Assembly: GCA_964448935.1 (NCBI GenBank)
Contig: CAYVBE010000052.1
Location: 1-21,658, forward strand
From: CAYVBE01 sp964448935
Lineage (GTDB): Bacteria; Planctomycetota; Brocadiia; SM23-32
Direction: 5' to 3'
DNA length: 21,658 bases
Under the pieces are notes generated by a model, which searched no databases, was not told the origin of the DNA, and saw nothing but the letters and a program-made list of their open reading frames with translations. Shown piece after piece: positions 13,606-19,945 of the stretch; within the stretch, counting starts at the first letter, position 1, and each line of letters begins with the position of its first letter. The position numbers were made by a program, and so were the translations under genes.

Positions 13606-15365
13606 GCGACAGACAGGAAAAGGCGGGCGCCGTGCTGAGCGTGAGCGGGCCCATCGTCCGTGCCGAGGGCATGTCGCACGTCGGCGCGTTCGAGGTGGTG
13701 CGCGTGGGTCCCGACGGTCTGATCGGCGAGGTGCTGAAGGTGGACGGCGACGTGGCCACCCTGCAGGTTTACGAATACACGGGCGGCCTGGGACCGGGGG
13801 CCGGGGTGGTGGCCACCGGCCGGCCGCTGTCCGTGGTGCTGGGGCCGGGCCTGCTGGGCGGCATCTGCGACGGGCTGCAGAGGCCCCTGCGGGTGCTGGC
13901 GGACCGTGACGGCGCCTTCCTCGATGTGGGCGCCAGCGCCGAGGAGCTGGACAGCGAGAAGGAATGGCAGTTCGAGCCCCGAGTGGAAGAAGGCGACGAG
14001 GTCGAGCAGGGACAGGTCTTCGGCACGGTGCAGGAAACCGAGGCCGTGGAGCACCGCCTGCTGGTGCCTCCGGGCTTGAGCGGCACCCTGCGGCAGGTCC
14101 GGCCCGCGGGCGGCTATACGCTCCAGGAAACGCTCTGCGAGGTGGAGTCCGACGGGCGGACCCGCAGCCTGAACATGACCACGCGCTGGCCGGTGCGGAA
14201 GGCAAGACCCATCCGCCGCCGCCACTCGAGCAGCCAGGTGCTGGTCACCGGACAACGCGTGATAGACAGCCTCTTCCCCATCGCGCGCGGCGGCGCGGGG
14301 GCGATCCCGGGCGACTTCGGCACCGGCAAGACCGTCCTGCAGCAGCAACTGGCCAAGTGGAGCGATGCCGACATCGTCATCTACGTGGGCTGCGGGGAGC
14401 GCGGCAACGAGATGACCGACGTGCTGCGCAGCCTGCCGGAGCTGGAGGACCCCCGGACGGGCCGCAGACTGATGGAGCGCACCGTGCTGGTGGCCAATAC
14501 CTCCAACATGCCCGTGGCCGCCCGCGAGGTCTCGATATATACGGGCATCACGCTGGCCGAGTACTACCGCGACATGGGCTACGACGTGGCGCTGATGGCC
14601 GACTCCACCAGCCGGTGGGCGGAGGCTCTGCGGGAGGCCAGCAGCCGGCTGGAGGAGATGCCCGCCGAGGAGGGCTACCCCGCCTACCTGGCGGCCCGGC
14701 TGGCCGAGTTTTACGAGCGCGCCGGCCAGGTGGAGACCCTCGGCGGCCGCGAGGGGAGCGTCACCGTGGTGGGCGCAGTCAGCCCGCCGGGCGGCGATTT
14801 CAGCGAACCCGTCACACAGCATACCACACGCTTCATCCGCTGCTTCTGGGCGCTGGACCGGGACCTGGCCTACTCCCGCCACTATCCCGCCGTGAGCTGG
14901 CTGGACAGCTACAGCGAGTACCTGGACGACCTGACGGCGTGGTGGCGGGAGTACGAGCCGGACTGGTATGACTACCGGGAGGAGATCATCAACCTCCTCT
15001 CCGAGGAGGCCGAGCTGCAGGACATCGTCCAGCTCGTCGGCGCGGACGTGCTGCCAGACGAGCAGCGCCTGGTGCTGCTGACGACCGACCTGTTCAAGAC
15101 CGGCTTCCTTCAGCAGGACGCCACAGACCCCAAAGACACCTACTGCGAGCCCGAGAAGCAGATCATGCTCCTGCGGGCCTTCGTGGCCTTCCACCGCCGG
15201 GCAAGCAGGATCATTGACGCCGGTGCCCCCATCGCGCAGGTGCGGGAGATGGACGTGCTGCGCGACCTGCGGCGCGCGAAACTCCTCACCGAGGACGATG
15301 CCCTCCACGGCGTGCTGGACCGACTGGACGATCAACTGGGGCAACTGGAGCAGGAATACACATGA
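13602..15365 (+). CDS. atpA: A/V-type ATPase catalytic subunit A
   Basis: The nucleotide-hydrolysing or synthesising subunit, 587 residues. It has a beta-barrel N-terminus, the A-specific bulge insertion (about 110-190), and a P-loop GDFGTGKT at 237-244 with K243 and T244. The catalytic Glu E266 lies in GCGERGNEM, followed by LMADSTSRWAEALRE and AVSPPGGDFSEPV. The P-loop differs from the usual GPFGSGKT at two places (Pro to Asp, Ser to Thr). Other blocks match the family closely, including NTSNMPVAAREVSIYTGIT and the C-terminal DTYCEPEKQ. It overlaps E and B by four bases each (ATGA at 15362-15365), giving tight translational coupling in E-A-B. Confidence 0.97.
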   Translation: MSDRQEKAGAVLSVSGPIVRAEGMSHVGAFEVVRVGPDGLIGEVLKVDGDVATLQVYEYTGGLGPGAGVVATGRPLSVVLGPGLLGGICDGLQRPLRVLADRDGAFLDVGASAEELDSEKEWQFEPRVEEGDEVEQGQVFGTVQETEAVEHRLLVPPGLSGTLRQVRPAGGYTLQETLCEVESDGRTRSLNMTTRWPVRKARPIRRRHSSSQVLVTGQRVIDSLFPIARGGAGAIPGDFGTGKTVLQQQLAKWSDADIVIYVGCGERGNEMTDVLRSLPELEDPRTGRRLMERTVLVANTSNMPVAAREVSIYTGITLAEYYRDMGYDVALMADSTSRWAEALREASSRLEEMPAEEGYPAYLAARLAEFYERAGQVETLGGREGSVTVVGAVSPPGGDFSEPVTQHTTRFIRCFWALDRDLAYSRHYPAVSWLDSYSEYLDDLTAWWREYEPDWYDYREEIINLLSEEAELQDIVQLVGADVLPDEQRLVLLTTDLFKTGFLQQDATDPKDTYCEPEKQIMLLRAFVAFHRRASRIIDAGAPIAQVREMDVLRDLRRAKLLTEDDALHGVLDRLDDQLGQLEQEYT

Positions 15366-16789
15366 TACGCGACAACCCCGTTCGTTACGTCGGCGTGGAC
15401 CGCCTGGACGATCCGCTGCTCTACATATCGGGCGTCCGCGGCGTGCGCTTCGACGAACGGGTGCAGGTCGAAACCCCGGACGGGTCCAGCCGGGAGGGAC
15501 GGGTGCTGGAGGTGGACCGAGACCACGCCGTGGTGCAGATTCTGGGCGGCACCACAGGGCTGAGTAGCGCGGAAACCGGCGTGCGCTTCACCGGGAGGCC
15601 CTTCGATCTGCGGGTCAGCGAGGACATGCTGGGACGCGTCTTCGACGGCCTGGGCCAACCGGCCGACGGAGGACCGCCCCCGCTGGGCGGCGAGCTGCGC
15701 AACGTCAACGGCCTGCCCATCAACCCCGCCGCCCGCAGCTACCCCACGGACTTCATCCAGACGGGGATCAGCATCATAGACGGCTCCAACAGCCTGATCC
15801 GCGGACAGAAGCTGCCCATCTTCAGCGGCAGCGGCATGCAGCACCCGCAGCTTGCGGCCCAGATCGTGCGCCAGTCCACGCTGCTGGAGGGCGAGGAAGA
15901 GGCTTTCGTGGTCGTGCTGGCCGGCATGGGCATCAAGAACGACCAGGCCGACTACTTCCGGAATGCCTTCGAGAGCGCCGGCGTGCTCAGCAAGGTGGCG
16001 CTGTTCCTCAGCCCGGCCGATGCTCCCAGCGTAGAGCGCGTGCTGACGCCTGCCGTCGCCCTGACGCTGGCCGAATACCTGGCCTTCGACCGGGACATGC
16101 ACGTGCTGGTGCTGCTGACGGACATGACCAACTACTGCGACGCGCTCCGGGAGGTAAGCAGCGCGCGCGACGAGATACCCGCCCGCAAGGGCTATCCCGG
16201 CCATCTCTACAGCGACCTTGCCGCCCTGTACGAGCGTGCCGGCCGCGTGAAAGGCTCCGAGGGCTCCATCACTCAGATGCCGATCCTCACCATGCCCTCG
16301 GACGACATCAGCCACCCCGTCCCGGACCTGACCGGCTACATCACCGAGGGGCAGATCGTCTGCGATCGCGGGCTCTTTCAAGAGGGCATCTATCCCCCGG
16401 TGGCCCCCCTGTCCAGCCTCAGCCGCCTGATGAAGGACGGCGTGGGCGAGGGCTTTACCCGTGAGGACCACATGGCGGTCTCCAATCAGCTCTACGCCGC
16501 CTACAGCCAGGTGGAGGAAGTGCGCGGACTGGCCTCCGTGATCGGGGAGGAGGAGCTTTCTCCCGGCGACCGCCAGATACTGGAGTTCGGCGATGCATTG
16601 GAGCACGAATACCTGGATCAGGGCGCGGACGAGAACCGCTCGATCGAGCAGACCCTCGACCTGGCCTGGAAGGTGCTCAGCATCCTGCCGCGCAGCGAAC
16701 TGGCGCGGGTGAGCGATGAGCTGCTGGACGCCCACTACGGCCGGGAAGAGGAAAACGAGGAATCCGCCGACCAGGAAGGAGGCGGCTGA
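15362..16789 (+). CDS. atpB: A/V-type ATPase regulatory subunit B
   Basis: The non-catalytic partner of A in the alternating hexamer, 475 residues. It reads TGISIIDGSNSLIRGQKLPI (134-153) followed by the characteristic degenerate P-loop SGSGMQH (155-161), which lacks the Walker Lys as expected. MTNYCDALREVSSARDEIP, GYPGHLYSDLAALYERAGR and GSITQMPILTMPSDDISHP are family blocks. The C-terminus ends in an acidic ENEESADQEGGG tail. It overlaps A by four bases and is one base from subunit D. Confidence 0.97.
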   Translation: MIRDNPVRYVGVDRLDDPLLYISGVRGVRFDERVQVETPDGSSREGRVLEVDRDHAVVQILGGTTGLSSAETGVRFTGRPFDLRVSEDMLGRVFDGLGQPADGGPPPLGGELRNVNGLPINPAARSYPTDFIQTGISIIDGSNSLIRGQKLPIFSGSGMQHPQLAAQIVRQSTLLEGEEEAFVVVLAGMGIKNDQADYFRNAFESAGVLSKVALFLSPADAPSVERVLTPAVALTLAEYLAFDRDMHVLVLLTDMTNYCDALREVSSARDEIPARKGYPGHLYSDLAALYERAGRVKGSEGSITQMPILTMPSDDISHPVPDLTGYITEGQIVCDRGLFQEGIYPPVAPLSSLSRLMKDGVGEGFTREDHMAVSNQLYAAYSQVEEVRGLASVIGEEELSPGDRQILEFGDALEHEYLDQGADENRSIEQTLDLAWKVLSILPRSELARVSDELLDAHYGREEENEESADQEGGG

Positions 16790-16790
16790 G

Positions 16791-17462
16791 ATGCCACGGC
16801 TGGACGTCGCCCCCACACGGCGCAATTACCTGGACATCGAGCAGACCCTGGAGCGCGTCGAGCAGGGCCATGACCTGCTGGAGAAGAAGCGCCAGATACT
16901 GGTCACCGAGTTGATGTCGCAGGTAGAGTCCGCGCGCCGCATCAAGCGGGAGGTCGAGGAGGCCATGGCGGCGGCCTACGAGGCACTGCGCAAGGCGGCC
17001 CTGCAGCAGGGCATGAGCGGCCTGGTGCGGGAGGGCACGGCGGTGGACATGGACCACACCCTCAGCATCCGGTCCCATTCCGTGATGGGCGTGCCGGTGC
17101 CGGCCATCCAGTGCGAGCCCGAGGGTCTGAGCGTACAGTTCGGCCTCACCGGCGGGGGCAGCTACGGGGACGAGGTGATGGAACGCTTCCTGGAAGCGCT
17201 GCCCCTGGTGGCAGAGCTGGCCGAGGTGGAGAACGCGGTATTCCGGCTGGCCCGCGAGGTGCGCCGCACCCAGCGCCGCGTCAACGCCCTTGAAAAGACC
17301 TACATACCCCAATATAAAGAGTCCTTGAAGCGCATCAACGAAGTCCTTGCGGAGCGCCGGCGTGAGGAGTTCATCGTGCTCCGGAAGGTCAAACGCAAGC
17401 GCGAGGCCCGCCGCCGGGAGCGCTCTTCTTCCACCGGCGCAGATTCCGCCAGGGGGCGCTGA
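16791..17462 (+). CDS. atpD: A/V-type ATPase subunit D (central rotor shaft)
   Basis: The axle subunit, 223 residues, forming two long antiparallel helices. The N-terminal VAPTRRNYLDIEQTLERVEQ and LLEKKRQILVTEL match the family (PT+x-x-L...LL+xK+xxL), as does the C-terminal RRTQRRVNALEKTYIPQY. The tail is strongly basic (KVKRKREARRRER). The start is the ATG at 16791, with AGGAGG eight bases upstream. Longer in-frame starts inside subunit B are not needed. The gene closes the ATPase set. Confidence 0.95.
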   Translation: MPRLDVAPTRRNYLDIEQTLERVEQGHDLLEKKRQILVTELMSQVESARRIKREVEEAMAAAYEALRKAALQQGMSGLVREGTAVDMDHTLSIRSHSVMGVPVPAIQCEPEGLSVQFGLTGGGSYGDEVMERFLEALPLVAELAEVENAVFRLAREVRRTQRRVNALEKTYIPQYKESLKRINEVLAERRREEFIVLRKVKRKREARRRERSSSTGADSARGR

Positions 17463-17466
17463 AGCG

Positions 17467-17919
17467 ATGGTCAAACATACCTACTCCCGCATCCTGCTGT
17501 TCGCCGAGGGCAGCGAGACCGGCATGAAGGCATCCCGCGACGCCATCGCGCTGGCCCGCGACGAGGAGGCCACCCTCATCATCGCCGCCGTCGTGGACAC
17601 CGCTACCCTCAAACAACTCCTCAGCTACCACATCTTCGTGGAAGAGGAGATGGAGGAATACGACGAGGAACTGGAAGAGTCCTGCCGCCGGCAGTTGAAC
17701 TACATCGCCGGGCTTGCCGAAGACGCCGACGTCAAGAACCGCACCGTGCTGCTCAGGGGGGCCTGCCACAGCGTGCTGCTGCGCGAGCAAAAGGAACGGG
17801 ACGCCGACCTGCTGGTGATGGGCGCCTTCCGGGCCTCCACCCGCAAGCGCGACCTGATGGCCAACGAGAAGCAGCTCATCATTGACGAGATCCCCTGCCC
17901 CGTGCTCCTGGTGCGCTGA
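17467..17919 (+). CDS. UspA-domain (universal stress) protein, degenerate nucleotide loop
   Basis: A 150-residue Usp fold. The first strand is YSRILLFAEGSETGMKASRDA, and the last strands are DADLLVMGAF and CPVLLVR. The ATP-binding signature of the family (G-x2-G-x9-G-S/T) is not kept: after MGAF the loop reads RASTRKRDLMANEKQL, with no second or third Gly. It may therefore not bind ATP. An acidic insertion (EEEMEEYDEELEES) lies mid-protein. It starts four bases after subunit D, so it is probably the last ATPase-operon gene. A regulatory or stress link to the ATPase is plausible but not shown. Confidence 0.85.
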   Translation: MVKHTYSRILLFAEGSETGMKASRDAIALARDEEATLIIAAVVDTATLKQLLSYHIFVEEEMEEYDEELEESCRRQLNYIAGLAEDADVKNRTVLLRGACHSVLLREQKERDADLLVMGAFRASTRKRDLMANEKQLIIDEIPCPVLLVR

Positions 17920-17965
17920 AGTCAAGTCGCACTCTCGACATTCTCTTGCATACGGAGGCAAAGCC

Positions 17966-18478
17966 ATGAACGAAGGATTGGAAGTGTTGATGACCCGCCG
18001 CAGCATTCGCAGCTACACGGACGAGCCGGTCGGCGATGACGACTTGGAGGAGATACTCCGCACCGCCATGGCCGCGCCTTCCGCCGGCAACCAGCAGCCC
18101 TGGCACTTCGTGGTCATCCGGGACCGCGCGGTGATGGAGGAGATCATGAAAGTACATCCTTACTCCAGCATGCTCTCCGAGGCGCCGGTGTGTATCGCCG
18201 TGGTGGCGGACACGAGCCTGGAGAAACACCGTGGCTACTGGGTGCAGGATTGCGCGGCCGCCACGCAGAACATCCTGCTGGCCGCCCGTGCCCTGGGGCT
18301 GGGCACCTGCTGGCTGGGTGTCCACCCGCGAAAGGACCGCGTGGAGGGCGTCGCCCAAATCCTGAATCTGCCGGAAGACGCCATCTGCCTGTCGCTGGTC
18401 GCCCTGGGCCACCCGGCGGAAGAAAAGGGCCGCGCCGACCGCTACAACCCCGATCGCATCCACAACGAAACCTGGTGA
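17966..18478 (+). CDS. nitroreductase-family flavoprotein
   Basis: A small FMN-dependent oxidoreductase, 170 residues, close to the minimum size for this fold. RRSIRSYTDEPV (about 12-23) and APSAGNQQPWHFVVI (about 42-56) are the usual N-terminal FMN-binding blocks. AARALGLGTCWLGVHP is the C-terminal one. Members reduce nitro-aromatics, quinones or related compounds with NAD(P)H, and the natural substrate cannot be told. The start is the ATG at 17966 with GGAGG eight bases upstream. A longer frame begins inside the Usp gene but lacks a ribosome site. It lies 46 bases after the UspA gene with no clear terminator or promoter between, so read-through from the ATPase operon is possible. Confidence 0.93.
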   Translation: MNEGLEVLMTRRSIRSYTDEPVGDDDLEEILRTAMAAPSAGNQQPWHFVVIRDRAVMEEIMKVHPYSSMLSEAPVCIAVVADTSLEKHRGYWVQDCAAATQNILLAARALGLGTCWLGVHPRKDRVEGVAQILNLPEDAICLSLVALGHPAEEKGRADRYNPDRIHNETW

Positions 18479-18507
18479 GGACGCCGTGTACGGGCAACGC
18501 CTATGAA

Positions 18508-18536
18508 TTGACAAAAGACGCCGAAACGACTATTAT
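18508..18536 (+). promoter_or_regulatory. strong sigma-70-like promoter of the ART/SecB-like module
   Basis: TTGACA (18508-18513, perfect), 17-base spacer, TATTAT (18531-18536, 5 of 6). This is the best promoter match in the window. The predicted start is near 18543, about 42 bases before the first gene. Confidence 0.75.
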
Positions 18537-18550
18537 CACCTGCGTGGTGA
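18536..18550. promoter_or_regulatory. candidate operator palindrome over the start point
   Basis: TCACC (18536-18540), TGCGT, GGTGA (18546-18550) is a perfect five-base inverted repeat that begins at the last base of the -10 box and spans the predicted start site. The position suits autorepression by a toxin-antitoxin complex. Short palindromes also arise by chance, so confidence is low. Confidence 0.35.
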
Positions 18551-18584
18551 GTGCTGGTTACATCGGGGAGATGACGAGCAGTTA

Positions 18585-19157
18585 ATGGCTTACCGCCGCT
18601 GTAAGATTCGAGGCAAGGAAGTTGCGTTGCCGATCACCGAGGGAGCAGTATACCGCGACGCCTTCCATGGCACGACCATCTCCCGGGCGGAGACCGTGGA
18701 AGAAAACGGTTTTTCCGAAAGTCCCGCGGGATGGTACGGGCCGGGCGTCTATTTCTGGCTCGGCGATCTGATGGCGGCCATCTGGTTTGCGCGAACGGTG
18801 CGCGGCTGGCAGACCAACTGGGCGGTTATGCAAGCGGTGGTGGACAGCGGGCAGACGCTGAACATAGACCAATTGTGGGACAACAAGGACATCCAGCGGG
18901 CGGTTGAAGACGCCAACTGGGGAAATGTGCGACAGAAGGGCTGGAGCAGCGCTGACATCCGAAGCGGGGTCGCAGCCCTCTGTCTGAAAGCCTGCGAGGA
19001 AGCGGGCATAGAGATTGATTCCATCTTCTATTTCGAGCCGATCAGAGATTTGAAGCGTCCCGTGCGAGCTTTGTGTCTTCGCTCACGGGAGAAGATTCGT
19101 GAAAACTGGACTTTGCGCCGCGAGGACATCCCCTGGCACCTTGGGGAGACTGAATGA
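18585..19157 (+). CDS. PARP-like ADP-ribosyltransferase-fold protein (candidate toxin)
   Basis: No named family is recognised, but the 190-residue protein has the layout of an H-Y-[E/D] ADP-ribosyltransferase. AFHGTT holds H28 in the HG[TS] motif. VEENGFSES follows as in I/V-x-x-x-GF-x-x-S. YGPGVYFWLGDLMAAIWFAR holds Y56 in the GxGVYF motif and a helix corresponding to the A-x-x-[YW]-A segment. The last strands IEIDSIFYFEPIRDLK resemble the PARP block carrying the catalytic Glu, with D145 at or near that place. These enzymes transfer ADP-ribose from NAD+ to protein, DNA, RNA or small molecules. No signal peptide is seen. ATG at 18585 has a poor ribosome site (GGGGAG 14 bases away), which fits a weakly translated toxin. 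Its stop overlaps the next gene (ATGA). Base composition is visibly less GC-rich than the ATPase genes, suggesting transfer. ART fold probable, toxin role inferred. Confidence 0.65.
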   Translation: MAYRRCKIRGKEVALPITEGAVYRDAFHGTTISRAETVEENGFSESPAGWYGPGVYFWLGDLMAAIWFARTVRGWQTNWAVMQAVVDSGQTLNIDQLWDNKDIQRAVEDANWGNVRQKGWSSADIRSGVAALCLKACEEAGIEIDSIFYFEPIRDLKRPVRALCLRSREKIRENWTLRREDIPWHLGETE

Positions 19158-19444
19158 TGGCTTCAGAAGAATCGCCGATGTACGAACTGTTCAAGGACCT
19201 CTGTGCTGAGTCCTCCTACGAGGAAGTGCAGGAGTGGCAGCGCAGAGAGTGGCCGGGACTCGACCGCGTGTTGAGGGCCATGTCCGGCGAGACTGTCCGT
19301 TGGCCAGAGAAAGCCCCGCCCGCTCCGGAGGACGGCGACTGGCATGAGGTCTCGCAGGAGGAGTGTGTGAGACGTTCGTTTGCGGTGGAGCACAGCGACT
19401 TTGAAACGGGCACCCAGGCGCCGACCTATGGCCTGGCAGCCTGA
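19154..19444 (+). CDS. unrecognised small acidic protein (candidate antitoxin)
   Basis: No family is recognised. The 96-residue product is acidic, has four Trp (EW, EW, RW, DW contexts) and a Pro-rich middle (PEKAPPAPEDGD), and lacks an obvious helix-turn-helix or membrane segment. Its ATG overlaps the stop of the ADP-ribosyltransferase gene (19154-19157) and has GGGGAG seven bases upstream, a much better site than the preceding gene has. A second in-frame ATG follows at 19157. Lying between a putative toxin and a SecB-like chaperone, it is the natural candidate for the antitoxin whose folding depends on the chaperone in TAC systems. Its C-terminal part (about 70-96) would then be the chaperone-addiction region. 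This role is inferred from position alone. Confidence 0.6.
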   Translation: MMASEESPMYELFKDLCAESSYEEVQEWQRREWPGLDRVLRAMSGETVRWPEKAPPAPEDGDWHEVSQEECVRRSFAVEHSDFETGTQAPTYGLAA

Positions 19445-19455
19445 AGGCGGCACGG

Positions 19456-19923
19456 ATGGAGAACCCTCAAAAAGCCCGGTTGTTCCCCGCAAATTTGGAG
19501 TTTGTGAACGTCAGCCGCGCCCGGTTTTCTGCGTCCGTCATTCCGCCTCTGCGTTCGGACCGCCGGGAGGAACTGCCAACGCCGGAAGGTTGGGAGTTCG
19601 AACTCGGTTACCACCCGGCCGGAGACCAGAGGTATCTGGTGAAGTTGAGCGTGGCGGCCGTCTTTGACGTTGAAGAACCTCCCTACGAAGTCTCCGTGGA
19701 ATTGACGGCCGGGATCCGTGCCAGTCGAGGTGTTGAAGAGTCGCTTATTACGCGCTGGCTCGAAGAAGGTGTGCAGTACGTCCTTTCCCCGTACGCACGT
19801 GAAGCGGTGAGTGCTCTTGTGGGCCAGGGAGGCTTTCCGGTTCCACACTTTCCACTGCTTACAGTGCCTGTGCTGCACGCAGGGGAAGGTGACGAAACGG
19901 GGGAAGATCACTCGGAAGAGTGA
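19456..19923 (+). CDS. SecB-like chaperone
   Basis: A 155-residue SecB-fold protein. The C-terminal half aligns by eye with E. coli SecB: RYLVKLSVAAVFDVEEPPYE for the strand pair, EVSVELTAGIRAS for the next strand, SPYAREAVSALVGQGGFP for the PYARE...G-x-FP signature, and an acidic tail (GDETGEDHSEE). SecB holds export precursors unfolded. SecB-like relatives next to toxin-antitoxin pairs (such as Rv1957 of Mycobacterium tuberculosis) instead protect the antitoxin. The gene starts 11 bases after the unknown small gene and ends the three-gene unit. It stands away from any sec or glycerol-3-phosphate dehydrogenase gene, which favours the TAC role. A housekeeping SecB role is the main alternative. 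Confidence 0.82.
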   Translation: MENPQKARLFPANLEFVNVSRARFSASVIPPLRSDRREELPTPEGWEFELGYHPAGDQRYLVKLSVAAVFDVEEPPYEVSVELTAGIRASRGVEESLITRWLEEGVQYVLSPYAREAVSALVGQGGFPVPHFPLLTVPVLHAGEGDETGEDHSEE

Positions 19924-19945
19924 GTTCTGCCTGCCGGATTCCCTG

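Noticed and set aside
13272..15344. Long open frame antisense to subunits E and A
   Set aside because: Same reason: the plus strand is an unmistakable ATPase gene and the antisense product has no domain.
15332..16825. Long open frame antisense to subunit B
   Set aside because: A shadow of a conserved gene; no ribosome site or domain.
4387..17919. Whole window being archaeal, because of Cbf5 and an A/V-type ATPase
   Set aside because: Multiple sigma-70-like promoters, PTS EIIA domains, the bacterial sugar transferase and the bacterial-type SecB-like gene argue for a bacterium.
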